Positions 47,780 to 59,399 of a DNA stretch of 64,000 bases are shown here, one piece after another. Below the pieces are notes generated by a model. The model worked only from the letters and a program-made list of their open reading frames with translations. It was not told where the DNA came from and searched no databases. Made by a program: the position numbers and the translations under genes. How positions within the stretch are numbered: the stretch's first letter is position 1; each line of letters starts with the position of its first letter. This DNA is from Dryocosmus kuriphilus (lineage: Eukaryota > Arthropoda > Insecta > Hymenoptera > Cynipidae). Where the stretch lies: contig CM076192.1 of the NCBI GenBank assembly GCA_038277395.1, forward strand, positions 133,125,570 through 133,189,569, read 5' to 3'.

Positions 47780-48330
47780 TTAAAGATTCTGAGTGGAGCA
47801 AAAAGACGTGAAAAATTAGCCTCTCGGAATTATTGAGTTCTCGCATTTAAAACAATCTCTCTTTGTGTTGCCGCCAGAAGTTCGGTACGGCTCTCAAGCC
47901 AAGACTACGCGCTCAACCAAGCGGGAGGCTGTAATTGATGGATAACCGGGACCCGGACGACAGGAACGCTCTCATTGGCTGAACCCAGAAACACTGTAGC
48001 AGCAAATGGCGCCAGAAGGGGTTAACCTGTCGCTTATTTTAAACCCTTTCCCAATTTCGATTAAGGATTCTGAGTGGGATTAGATCAATAGAAAAATAAC
48101 TCTCTCAGAACCGTAGGGTCCTTTCATTAATCAAATGTTTCTCCTATGTTGCCGCCATAAGTACCGACATCACTTCCCGTTAAGACAGTGGACCCGATCG
48201 ACAAGAAGCACTGCGATGGGCGAACGACTGCGAGCCAGGCGGAAGGAGCGCTCCCAATGGCTGGATCCATTCCCGCGGGCTGGACGCACCTGAGGGCTCG
48301 ACGCTCCACGACCTGTCACTCTCGTTCCGA
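47780..48330. repeat. Diverged tandem duplication, about 280-bp unit
   Basis: GATTCTGAGTGG.. and TGTTGCCGCCA.AAGT.C landmarks occur twice in the same order (47788 and 48066; 47866 and 48150). Confidence 0.6.
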
Positions 48331-48699
48331 ACGTTGCAACGCTGAATTGGAGTGAGAAAGTGTATTGCCAAAAATTGTAAGATTGCCGTAGATAATCATG
48401 GATTTAACGTGGGGATAATTTTTACCATTTGGATAAGGTATGTGAGTTTGATTTTTGGCTGGTGGTTTTGGTGTAGTGGTTTCTAGAGTTCGAAACAAGA
48501 TTTTGTAATACCGACAAAACGAGCGGCCATGCGTCGGAGTGTTGCCCCGTTAGTTTCGCTATAAGGTCATGTTCTTTTTACTCTCGTCGGCTCGTGATCG
48601 GTTAAACTGTTCCACGAGTGTTAAAATCCCCAGGAATGCAATTCTGATTTGTGTAGAATCTCGTCTCGTGGTCGGTGTGATTTGATGTGTTTCTCTTTA

Positions 48700-49640
48700 G
48701 GTATTTTCTTTTGGGAACCAACCACGACAGATCTTAACACGGAAGTCGGTCGCAGTAGCCCTCCCAACACAAATTTTTGAAAGTGGCCCAACTGCAACCG
48801 AATGCACCCCAAATGCGCTCCATCGCACCACAAAAGAACATTTTTGCGCCGCAAAACTGTAGAAGTTATCGCAAGGGTTACGGGGGGTGGGGGGCTAGTT
48901 GGACGCTATCCCCCCAACTTTTGATAACATCATTTTTTTTCGTGAAAAGACTTGTAGTGCTTCAAATGCGCTCCATCGCACCAATGATAATAACTATTGC
49001 ACCCCCACCAAAATCCTGTTATTAACGATGCAAAGTGGGGGGGCTAGTGTGATTTACTTCAAAAATGGGAATTTTCTAAAATTCTTTGCGCCACATTTCT
49101 CAGCTTCAAATGCGCTCTGTTGCACCACCAATTAAAAATTTTGCGCCAAATAACTGACAGAGATAGAAATTTGGGGGGGGGGGGGGGGAGCTGGCACGAT
49201 GCAGGGATTAATTAATTTAATATGCCTTCTTATGCACATATTATTAATGGGACATAATGTACTCCAAATGCGCTCCATTGCACCACCAAAAATTTCCCAT
49301 TCCCATAAAGAGTAATCAAGATATTAAGACCTTAACCCCTGCAGCAGGTGATTACCCCTGCTTACCCTGATTTTAAAAATTTACTACAAATTAGATTATG
49401 AATAATCAATTCGATTTTATTTCAAATGCGCTCTATTGCAACATTCACTAAAAAAAATCCTACTTTTAAACTACACTGCAAAAAGCATAAATTTTCAGTG
49501 GGGGGGCTGATGCGATGCTATGTATAATTACCGTACTAATTAACATTTGTACATTTTCTCTGACAAATTCCAAAGGGCTTCAAATGCGCTCCATCGTACC
49601 ACTGAAAACTTCAATTGTGCTCAATTAGAAGTGGTTTAAA
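48700..49640 (-). repeat. Left half of mirrored module array (six modules)
   Basis: Modules of 144-159 bp, each with AAATGCGCTCCATCGCACC or a close variant, at about 48815, 48968, 49112, 49270, 49429 and 49586. The corresponding modules appear in reverse order and opposite orientation at 50690-52290. Confidence 0.85.
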
Positions 49641-50640
49641 AGTGTGTTTAAAATTATCATTTTTCTATTTTCCCTGGCACATTCGAGACACAGGACGACC
49701 GGCCGAACGCAGTGGTTATCTTACAGCGCAGCCAAGAAATAATCCTAAAATAACCGTAAAGAAATCTAGCAATATAATGAATGAAAGAATCAAAATTAAT
49801 GTTTATATTGTTTTTTTACAATTCTTCTTCAAATTCTACATTAGAAAATAAACATATAAGTAGTTTTTTTTTTTTTTTTTTTTTTCGGCGTTAAAGTTTT
49901 AAAAAAATTTAATGTGATAATTTTTTTAAATAAAAAGGCTTCAATAATGATTATCTTCGCAGTAGGAGTGTCTGTCGGTAACCGCAGTCGGTAAAGTGGC
50001 TTCCTTTCAGATGTGAAAAGTAGAATTGAAAGACTTTTCGACAATTTAAAAAAAAATTTTAATGCAACTTTGAGACTTTAGCATATGTTATTGCTTACAG
50101 AAATTCGCTACAATTATTTCTTCTATTCATATTTTTTATTTGCGTTTAGTGGTTCTACTTGGAAATAAAAAGGAAATTATATGAAGGTAAGTATTAGATT
50201 TTACATTTATATTAAATTTTTTTTTATAATACTATTGCTTATTTGTTATACTAAACTGTATGTTTAAACTATATTTTATTGATCGTTGTAATGTTTAGCA
50301 TTATTGTGTTACTCCAAATGAGGCTTTAGGGAGCAATATGCACAGTGATAGCAATGTTATTTATAAACTTTTTAATCATATTGAGACAATACAAGAATTT
50401 CTTGAACCTCGCTTGATAATACTTGAATTTTCGACAGTCTTACAGTTGAAATAATACTTCATTCTATTCTTTACTCTAGGGTTATTTTGTTGTTAAGAAA
50501 CAAGAACACTAAAGCGAGACTCTTGAATCTCGTTTACCGAACTCTCACTTCATGTTCTTAAACTGCCACACATGTCAAAAAAAAAAATGAAACAAAATGG
50601 AGCACGAAGAATCAAATACAAGAAAAAGAGCTCAGTCTCA
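49641..50640. other. Centre of the mirrored array
   Basis: AT-rich spacer including a 25-base poly-T at about 49864. A short GGCCGAACGCAGTGGTTATC segment near 49700 is weakly SINE-like. No gene supported. Confidence 0.4.
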
Positions 50641-52290
50641 CTACCCCCCCCCCCCCCGAATCCCCCCCCCCCCACCCCCCCCCCCCCCCCCCCCCCCCGT
50701 ATTTACGCACTCAAAAGCAGCACACCTAATTGAGCGCAATTGAAGTTTTCCGTGGTGCGATGGAGCGCACTTAAATCCCTTTGGAATGTGTCAGAGAAAA
50801 TGTAAAAATGTTAATTAGAACGGTAATTATGGAAATCGTCTCACTAGCCCCCCCCTCCTGTATTTACGCGCTCAAAAGCAGCACACCTAATTGAGCGCAA
50901 TTGAAGTTTTCCATGGTGCGATGGAGCGCATTTAAAGCCCTTTGGAATGTGCGAGAGAAAATGTAAAAATGTGAATTAGAACGGTATTTATGGAAATCGT
51001 CTCACTAGCCCCCCCCCCCCCCCACCTGTATTTACGCGCTCAAAAGCAGCAAACCTAATTGAGCGCAATTGAAGTTTTCCGTGGTGCGATGGAGCGCATT
51101 TGAAGTTCTTTGAAATGTGCCAGAGAAAATGTAAAAATGTTAATTAGAACAGTAATTATGCAAATCGTCTCACTATCTCCCCCCCCCCCCTGTATTTACG
51201 CGCTCAAAAGCAGCACACCTAATTTAGCGCAATTGAAGTTTTCAGTGGTGCTATGGAGCGCATTTGAAGCTCTTTGGAATGTGCCAGAGAAAATGTAAAA
51301 ATGTTCGTTAGAACGGTAATTATGCAAATCGTCTCACTATCCCCCCCCCCCCCCCCCCCCCTGTATTTAAGCGTTCAAAAGCAGCACACCTAATTTAGCG
51401 CAATGGAAGTTTTCAGTAGTGCGATGGAGCGCACTTGAAGTCCTTTGGAATGTGCCAGAGAAAATGTACAAATGTTAATTAGTACAGTAACTATACATAG
51501 CGTCGCACTAGCCCCCCACTGAAAATTTATGATTTTTGCAGTGTAGTTTAAAAGTAGGATTTTTTTAGTGAATGGTGCAATAGAGCGCATTTCAAATCAA
51601 ATCGAATTGATTATTCATAATCTAATTTGTAGTAAATTTTTAAAATCAGGGTAAGCAGGGATAATCACCTGCTGCAGGGGTTAAGGTTTTCATATCTTGA
51701 TTATTCTTTATCGGAATGGGAAATTTTTGGTGGTGCAATGGAGCGCATTTGGAGTAAATTATGTCCCATTAATAAAATGTGCATAAGGAGGCATATTAAA
51801 TTAATTAACCCCTGCGTCGTGCCAGCCCCCCCCCCCCCCCCCCCCCCAATCTCTATCTCTGTCAGTTATTTGGCGCAGAATTTTTAATTGATGGTGCAAC
51901 AGAGCGCATTTGAAGCTGAGAAATGTGGCGCAAAGAATTTTAGAAAATTCCCATTTTCGAAGAAAATCGCGCTAGACCCACCACTTTGCATCGTTAATAG
52001 CAGGATTTTGGTGGGGGTGCAATAGTTATTATCAGTGGTGCGATGGAGCGCATTTGAAGCACTACAAGTCTATTCATGAAAAGATGATGTTATCAAAAGT
52101 GAGGGGGATAGCGTCTCACTAGCCCCCCTTCCGTAACCCTTGCGATAACTTCTACAGTTTTGCGGCGCAAAATTTTTCTTTTGTGGTGCGATGGAGCGCT
52201 TTTGGTGTGCAATCGATTGCAGTTGGGCCACTTTCAAAAATTTGTGGTGGGGGTGCTACTGCGACCGACCTTTAACACGGCACGATGGGG
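50641..52290 (+). repeat. Right half of mirrored module array (ten modules)
   Basis: GGTGCGATGGAGCGC-type cores at about 50754, 50915, 51083, 51247, 51418 (five near-identical copies, 161-171 bp apart), then 51574, 51732, 51893, 52037 and 52184, the mirror partners of the left modules. Units are separated by long poly-C tracts (for example 50645-50698). The first five appear to be a local amplification of the innermost module. Confidence 0.85.
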
Positions 52291-52785
52291 GTATTTTCAC
52301 ATACCTTTTCTTGTCGGTAGCTCGCGATCACGAGCAGTTTTGACACGTTCTTTTTGATTTCTCGATACTTGGAGCCACTTTTCAGACCTCGCAATTTTTC
52401 AGGTAGATTGTGCGGATGTTCTTGCAAAATTCCCTTTCCCTTATTTTTTAATGTGACGCTTCTTAAGTTGTGAATTTTCCACGTTGTGTGCGAAAATAAA
52501 GAAAATTGGTGTTAAACTTGAATGTTGGCCTGCAGCTTATTTGTGGTTGGGCGAACCTTTCCCCCAAAATAAGAGTCGCAGATAGTTTTTTGATGATAAG
52601 GACCTGAACTTTTTTGTCATATCGTTAGTTTACAAATTTGTCAATAGCGAGACGGTCGTAATTGGTGCCAGGCTTCGCCATTGACTGGCGCCCATGACTT
52701 TCTTGGATAGATTTGAAAGAAAATGGAATTGATTCGAGCTTTTTCACTGAGTGGGGAATTTATTTAGGAGGAAAAAATCCCCCTC

Positions 52786-54420
52786 ACAGATTATATAAGC
52801 TACATCAGTGGTTGAGGAAAAAAAGATAGTACCAGCGAATCAAACAGGGTTTAGTTTCCTAAACCATTCCTTTCGGAATGGAGTGGTGGATAACATATAT
52901 GTTTTGAATTATCTGGTAAATAAGAGGATTGAAAGGAAGAAAGGGGGAATGATATCAATGTTTGTGGATTTAAAAGCGGCATTTGAGTCACTGGACTGAG
53001 AAGAGATTAAAAAAATTATGGTGAGAAAGAGTATAAGAGAGATATTAGTAAAGAAAGTATCGGAAATTTCTATAGAGACAAAAAGAAGGGTAAAGGTAGC
53101 AGGCTAAGTTGGAGACAGCTTCTGGTTTGCGAGAAGAGTAGGACAAGGTTGCCTTTAAGCCCGTTTTTATTTAACTTATTAATTTCAGACTTGGAAGATT
53201 AAATGAAGAGGAAAGGCTGGGGAAGAGTTAAGATCGGAAAAGAAAATACATATACACTGTCGTACCCAGACGATATAGTAGTCATGTCGGAGAATGAGCA
53301 AGGGATGACGGGCTTAATTAAAGAATTAGAGAAATACCTGGATGGGAAAAGGTTGACAATAAATGTAGAAAAAAGACAAATATAATGAGGTATAGAAAAG
53401 TAGGGGGAAGAAAAAAAGAATAGACAGGAAAATGGAAGGGAGTGTAGATGGAGGAAGTAAAGGAGTTTAGATATTTGGGATATATTTTGCAAACCAATGG
53501 AGATCACAGAGCTCACATAAGAGAAAGGATAAAAAAAGGAGCAATCAGAAATGGAGAATAGGAAGAAGAAGGTTAAAAAAGATTGGAGAAGGAGAGTGTG
53601 GTTGTCTTATATGCTGATGTGGCTGGTATCAGGCTACGGAGCAGAGATACAGGGATGGAAGTAAAGGGAAGATATTGAGAGCCTACAAGAAAGGTATATA
53701 AGTTGGACGCTAGGAGTAGACTGGAAGACATCGGGATATATTGTGAGAGAAAGAACACAAAGGGATAAATTGAGTACTAGAACGGGAAAGAGGGTATTGA
53801 AGTTTGATGAGAAACCAAGAGAGTGAAGGTGGGGATATAGCGAGGGAGTGCTTCAGGGAGATAGAAGAAAAGAGAGAGAGGGCGATAGAACTAACGAGGT
53901 GGGGGAGAAGAAAGAAAAGAGTTCTTTGGGGTTAGAAATATCGGAGATGGACATGAAGTAAAGTATGAAGAATTGGAGAAAGGAGACAGGGAAAAACAAC
54001 TAATAGAAATATGGGGGTTGGTTGAGGAATCAAAATATAATAAGTGGTATAAGATGATAAAAAAGGAAGGACTACCAAAGTATTTAGAAAAGGGTTGAGG
54101 GAGGGGAGATGGGCAAGAATAACAAGATTTAGATTGGGAACGAAGTAAGGGAAGGAATATTGTATTGGGAAGGGCAGGAGAATAGAGAGTGCAGAGTATG
54201 TCAGTGTGAAGAGGAAGCTTGGGAGCATGTTTAGGAGAGGAAGGGTTGGAGGAGGAATGGATGAGGGGTTTAGAAGAAGCTAGAGGAATGAGGGTGAGAG
54301 GAGTGAGAGAGTGAATGTGAAGAAATTGGAAAGGTTTAAGCAGAATGGATGTAAAAGGAAGAGGAAACGAAGAAGCCTTAATAATGTAGATAATAATAAG
54401 GAATTGTGTAAGTAAACTAA
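52786..54420 (+). mobile_element. LINE fragment, 3' half (RT and C-terminus)
   Basis: Continues the RT from 47228: VPANQTGFSF, VVDNIYVLNYLVNKRI, MFVDLKAAFESLD, a catalytic box now reading SYPDDIVVM (family Y-A-D-D), then EVKEFRYLGYILQTNG and HIRERIKKGA. Frames shift repeatedly and stops are frequent, so this is an old inactive copy. It ends GTGTAAGTAAACTAA at about 54420, where the BEL element begins. Confidence 0.8.
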
Positions 54421-54457
54421 GTTGCGGCTGAACTGTTGCTTGCTGCTCTCTTATTCG

Positions 54458-55237
54458 TTAGTCCTCTTTGCGGTTCAGAGCTCTCATTTCGGGAGAGTAA
54501 AACGTGGCTTGAATCAATCGGAACCATGCTTTCTCGCCTTCCATAGCGATATCCAGTGCTGACTCGTTCTCTAAGTTCTTAACTCTTTGAGACGACACAG
54601 GTTTCCGATTTATTGCGCGCGCTTTTTGATACCAAACAGAAAAAAATTTTCTCACGTATTGCATCGTTCTCCTAATTCTCTGCCAACCGAGCAATCAAAC
54701 TCCTAGCGATACTTCCCATTTCGTTGGCTCATCGATAAACATGGCTCCGATAAATTGCTTGCGAGATTCAAGCTTATTAATTTCGCGTTCCTCAGATGTT
54801 TGCAATGTCTTTTGTTTTGGCCATACGTCAGGGGACTCGAGTAAAAATTCAGGCCCCATTAACCAACGGTCGTTCGATTTCATCGGTTTTTCGGATGGAC
54901 GAGTTGCATCGTCGGCTGGATTTAAAAACGTAGGAACCCATCGCCATTCCGAGATTTTACTTAATTCACCGATTTGACATAGCCTATTTACGACAAACAT
55001 TTGTTTATCTCTTGGTTCTGCGCTGATCCAATGCAACACTGTCGTCGAATCTGACCAAAAAACACGTTCGCGAATCCTAAGACCAAGCTCTTTTCCTATC
55101 GTGCTAGCGATTTTTGCCCCCAATAATGCAGCTTGTAGCTCTAATCGCGGCACAGTCATAGGCCTCTTTGGCGTGACTCGCGTCGGGCTTTTCGTTTTCA
55201 AATCTTTGAGCATTTTTGTTCTTAATATAAATAGCAC
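54458..55237 (-). pseudogene. BEL pol 3' part: RNase H and pre-integrase linker
   Basis: The start of this frame contains VPRLELQAALLGAKIAS and WSDSTTVLHWI (RNase H), then VNRLCQIGELS..WRWVPTFLNPADDATR and WLMGPEFL, all typical of Pao-type pol. A stop at 54695 interrupts the same frame. After it comes WQRIRRTMQYVRKF and an AWFRLIQATFYSPEM segment equivalent to the region before the integrase zinc finger. The catalytic integrase is absent. Confidence 0.8.
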
Positions 55238-56489
55238 TAGTCGGAGAAGATGTTGAACCGAAAATTAACGTGGTGTTCTCGTAAATGTCTGGCTTTCGAC
55301 TTCGATCTTTGCCTCGCCAAAGAAACCTTTGAACGCCGCGATCACGCTCAATTAATTTCACGCGAAGATACATATCTTTAATATCCGCTATGACCGCTAC
55401 AGCAAATTGACGAAATCGCAATAATACACCTAGCAAGGATTCAAGCAAATCTGGACCGCTTTCTAATAATTTATTCAACGAAACTCCCTTCGTTTCGGCT
55501 GCAGCATCGAAAACAAGTCTTGTTTTATCGGGCTTATTTATATTTTCAACTGGAAAATGTGGCACGTACCATTCTCGCGGCCTCACTACATTTTCAGAAA
55601 CTTTGACAGCATAACCGTTCTCAATTAACCTCTCCATTTCCTTATAATATCGTTCTGCCAACTTTGGATTTTTATGTAGCTTCCTTTCTAAGGAATAAAG
55701 TCTTTTTAAAGCCGTTGCTTCACTATTTACCTTAGGCATTAAACCCGGCTTCCACAATAAACCCGTTTCCCATTCCTTACCGTTAAAGCGCGAAGTCGCT
55801 TCTAAAATCGCCCAAGCTCGTTCACTTTTACTATCGTTCGTCTTTGTTGATGTCACACCAAGATTTTCGCACTCTAAATATTCATGAACTATTCGTTCTA
55901 GATTTGCCAATTTTTGCTGCTCTTCGTAAACCAAATCACAATTAGTGAAACAGAAAGCGTTCACAACAGAATCACCGTTCGATTCTTGTCTTTCACTAAT
56001 AAAACCATGAAGAGTCCAACCCAGTCGAGTACATGAAATAACGAGCCCCCCATTTCCGAGTAGTCGCGACTCCTCACTCATTATTAGGTTCCAATTGTCT
56101 TGACCGATTAAAATGCTTACAGACGCGTCTTTATAAGCCTGCAATTCTAACTTTTCTTGTTCTTTGATGCGCCGTACTAGATCTGTCGATAAAGATTGAC
56201 GCGGTAATTTCAAATTCGGAACAACCAACGCGTGCTCAATTTGTTGTTCACCAAACTGACCATTGACTACAAATCTTACTATTTCACAGTTTACGCACTC
56301 TTCCACCCTGTATAAACCTGTCAAAGTCATTTTAATTCGTTGCCCTTTTAAACCTAGCTGCCGCGCATATTTCAAATCGATTAAACTAATCGTTGATCCT
56401 CCATCTAATAAGGCAAACGTTGCCATTTCTCCTTTCGGCCCTACACCATTTAATGGCACTATACTTAGAAACCCTCTTCGCGATACTAG
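55104..56489 (-). pseudogene. BEL protease and N-terminal RT
   Basis: In frame with gag after a TGA at 56490. The protease motif reads FALLDGGSTISLIDL. A linker with TRLGWTLHGFIS follows, then the RT: ENGYAVKVSENVVRPREWYVPHFPV, RLVFDAAAETKGVSLN, and AVIADIKDMYLRVKL (the first catalytic Asp region). Past FGSTSSPTSAI the sequence jumps to the RNase H part in another frame, so the second catalytic box (Y-V/M-D-D) is deleted. Confidence 0.85.
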
Positions 56490-58073
56490 TCAATCTTTTT
56501 TTGTCATTAAAGTTCGATCACACGCACGCGCGTCCCCACGGCCACCTCGATCGTCGCGTCCCTCCTGATTTACTTGGTTATCACGTTGTTGTTCTTTTCG
56601 ATTTTCGTTACGCCCTGGTAAGTTGTTTTTCTTTTCATGTCTAGGAAAATGTAAAAGGACGTGAAGATTCCTTCTACAAACCTCGCACGCCTTTCGTCGT
56701 TTGCATTGAAAACGCGTATGTCCAGTCCCTAAATATACAAAGCACAAACCCCAACCTTTTGCCAAAGACCACCTACGCTTCACGCTTTCGGCTTTGAATT
56801 CTCGGCAATTAGCTAACTCGTGATTTGTTCGATTGCAACGCAAACATTCTTGCCTCGAACGCGCCCTGTCTTCACGCGAATTATCCGTGTCCTGATTTAT
56901 CGACGCGCCAGTAAATGCTGTTCTCGATGTTTTTTCCTGTCTCTTTGATGCGCTCGAAGTTACATTTTCATTTCGACCCGATGACGCTGCTTCGACATAC
57001 GCAAGTCCTGAACGATCAGCCATGTCGGCTTCTTCGCTCAAAAATACACAGAGTATCTCTAACGTGGAAACATTTGTCGTCGAGTCATTTATGAAGTTGT
57101 TTGCGAAGTCAGTATAGCGTGATTGCTTTTCTACTGGAATTTTTCGGATTACACTCGCAAACAAATCCATACTCTATATGTGTTCATGCAAATTCATCGA
57201 TTTGAGTGCTTCAACACCGCTTTTCAATTTTGTCGCGAATAAGGCTAGACCACATTTGCCTTCCTTTAAATTCGGTAAATCTCTCACGTCTTTAACAATA
57301 CTCTCAGCGATCATAAACTTATTTCCGTAGTGCAAACCTAATACGTCAATAATTTTCTTTGGACTATCGGTTGTTGCTAACAAGGTTGCTACTAAATCGT
57401 ATGCTTCGCCTTTCAAAGCTTGTTCCAAACGACCGATATTCCTTCGATCAGAAAATTTAGACTCCGATTCAAAATAAGTTTTCTTAAAATGCGGCCACTG
57501 CCACGATTTGCCGGAAAACTCGGGTAGTCTTTTGCTAACGTCTTTCAAAGCACTATCACGAATAGAACGCATCGTTTCAGTTAACGCGTCTGTGAATAAT
57601 ACTAGCGCATTTTCTATCGCGCTGGTTTCCGCTGCATTTGTATCCTTGGCACTCGTATCGCTCTGCACAGTTGCTTCATTATTGCCTGTTGTGACTCCGC
57701 TGCTGTTTTCTGGAACGCCAGGAAGCCCTGCCGTTTCTGTTTCTGCTGTATTTGAAGCGATGAGCACCTCGGCGTCGATTGGATGGACTCTCTGCAGTAC
57801 CGGCCGCCCGCCTGGCATTGAAGGCTGTTGGTCATTTGGGGGCTCTGGTGAACCATGTTGACCCCCAGGCGATGTGTCGGTCGTCTCCGAAGGAGCACCT
57901 TGCTGCTGCCACTCCTTTGAGAGTCGAACGCTACGTCGTGGCGGCAATACGTTATCGTTTTGAGTAGAGTTAGCTGCAGGTGGTGTTTCGACTCCACTCC
58001 ATCGAGGTCGTGTTGCTGGCGGTTCGTCGGCTGAAGCTGTTGCACCCCGGCCTCGTTTTCTCCGTGGCGCCAT
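56490..58073 (-). pseudogene. BEL gag, broken by one nonsense codon
   Basis: ATG at 58073 (MAPRRKRGRG). A low-complexity Pro/Thr/Glu-rich region is followed by the DUF1759-type gag core (PEFSGKSWQWPHFKKTYFES, LKGEAYDLV, VLGLHYGNK). TAG at 57174 interrupts, and the same frame continues (VIRKIPVEKQSRY) to zinc knuckles CLRCNRTNHELANC and CFVYLGTGHTRFQC; the latter has Tyr where the second knuckle Cys belongs. It ends at TGA 56490, beyond which protease continues in frame. Confidence 0.82.
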
Positions 58074-58196
58074 TGTTGTTTCCTCGAAGCACAAATACGA
58101 TAACACCACAAAGATCCTCCTTTTTTCTTTTTTTTTTTTTTTTTTTTTTTTTAACTTCCACTCAATACACAATGATTTCTGCTCAAATTTTCGCGT

Positions 58197-58214
58197 GTCC
58201 CACCAGGGGTACCA
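58197..58214 (-). promoter_or_regulatory. Candidate primer-binding site
   Basis: On the minus strand TGGTACCCCTGGTGGGAC starts one base after the LTR end, as expected for a tRNA 3'-CCA primer. The tRNA species was not identified. Confidence 0.55.
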
Positions 58215-58215
58215 C

Positions 58216-59078
58216 TGTTAAATACGTGGGTGAACAGAAATAACAACACTAATAACACTAATAACAACAAACTTTTTTTAAATAATATCACACGTTTTTA
58301 TTGTAGCCGTTTAGTTAACAAACACCAACTAAATACAGACCAAACGCGCAAACATGGGAAACCTACCCGAGCGAAACGCCTGTTCAAGATGCGAGCGAAA
58401 ATTCTACTGACTCGCTGGCACACTGACCCTTGGCTTTCTCCCCCCCCGACAGCTTTCAGTCAAAAAGGAAAAGTTCTCCCATTGGGCCTTGGTCTGTGCT
58501 CGGGCATTAGCTACACCCCCTTTCAAACCTTCGTGACTATCTCTCTCTCGCTCACCCCTTTTCTCGGTAGCCCACCGGTCAACGGGTTGGCCGCAGCCTC
58601 CCCGTCCCGTCAAAGGGTGACCCACGAATCCTGGAAGCCGAACTTCCCGTGGGGTCTAAAGCCTCCAAAAAAAAAAAAAAAAAAAAAAAAAAACTTGGAG
58701 CTAAACGGCTTCACGGCCACGACAAAGCCTTTGCACTCGTGCACCGAAGCCCAACACAAAAATTTTATTATTCTTTTCTCCTCATTCATGTGTCGCCCCT
58801 TACAATGGTATTTTCACTCAGAATTTCTACACAGACGCCGGTCGAATTAATCACACATCTATGTCACAACACACACCTGGATATCCCTGCCTCAAAATCG
58901 CGATCCAAAGGACCTTGACCAAAAACAGGCAAAAGGCTCCGAAATGTTAACCCGAGAGCGACCTCAACAACCATAAATTCAGCTAACACAAACACGCGCT
59001 TATCCGCCTTCTCTACCTGTGCTCTCCCTTGTTTATAATCGCATTATTTACGTGCCTACCTTCCCAAAATATTCAACA
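58216..59078 (-). repeat. LTR of the BEL element, 863 bp
   Basis: On the minus strand it begins TGTTGAATA and ends TATTTAACA, giving the TG..CA ends and a short inverted repeat expected of an LTR. It contains a 26-base homopolymer at about 58669-58694. The left boundary is inferred from the TG..CA rule only; without the second LTR it cannot be confirmed. Confidence 0.5.
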
Positions 59079-59263
59079 AACTGTGATTTGATAAAATACT
59101 CCCGCACTCGTTTTTGTACTTTTATCAATTAGCTACCTTCGAAAGCGAACTAATGTGTGTTTATTGATTTTGTGGGATTGAGTGAATTTTGTGACTTTAG
59201 GATTACATCCTATACTCCTTCGGCACAATGGACTTCGCACTTCACGGAAGTTGAGAAGTGAAG

Positions 59264-59290
59264 GAGAGAGAGAGAGAGAGCGAGAGAGAA
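59264..59290. repeat. (GA)n microsatellite
   Basis: Thirteen GA units with one interruption. Confidence 0.9.
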
Positions 59291-59399
59291 GTTGCATGCC
59301 CATTTTGAATTTATTATACATAAATAGTTAATGTTTTAGCATAATTTTCATATATCATATATATTACAATAAATATAAAATTGTTCTACCTTGCCAATT

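Larger units (their letters stand above)
47229..52785. mobile_element. 5.6-kb non-coding insertion splitting the LINE
   Basis: Starts within TGTGACAGTGC.. (an 8-bp hairpin with CTGTCACA) and ends near CCCCCTCACAG. It contains a GC-rich left part with a diverged tandem duplication (47780-48330) and a mirror-image array of about 160-bp modules (48700-52290). The right part, 52290-52785, includes CTTCGCCATTGACTGGCGCC. No protein with family signature was found despite several open frames. Mobile-element status is inferred from the clean interruption of the LINE; the exact ends and target duplication are unresolved. Confidence 0.55.
54425..59078 (-). mobile_element. BEL/Pao LTR retrotransposon, decayed, one LTR
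   Basis: Order on the minus strand: LTR 59078-58216, primer-binding-site candidate 58214-58197, gag, aspartic protease, RT fragment, RNase H, linker. The integrase core and the 3' LTR are missing, and the element stops at the LINE end. Two premature stops, an internal pol deletion with frameshift and a lost gag Cys show it is inactive. Confidence 0.85.

Noticed and set aside
47268..48371. Several 60-94-codon ORFs on both strands
   Set aside because: Overlapping frames in GC-rich DNA with no motif; absence of stops is expected from composition.
47229..48500. LTR retrotransposon with LTR here
   Set aside because: TGTGA..TCACA ends and a TGGCGCC word near 52680 tempt, but there is no direct repeat, no gag/pol and no matching target duplication.
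58230..58850. 206-codon plus-strand ORF
   Set aside because: Antisense to the BEL LTR, with a poly-lysine run from poly-A; no family resemblance.
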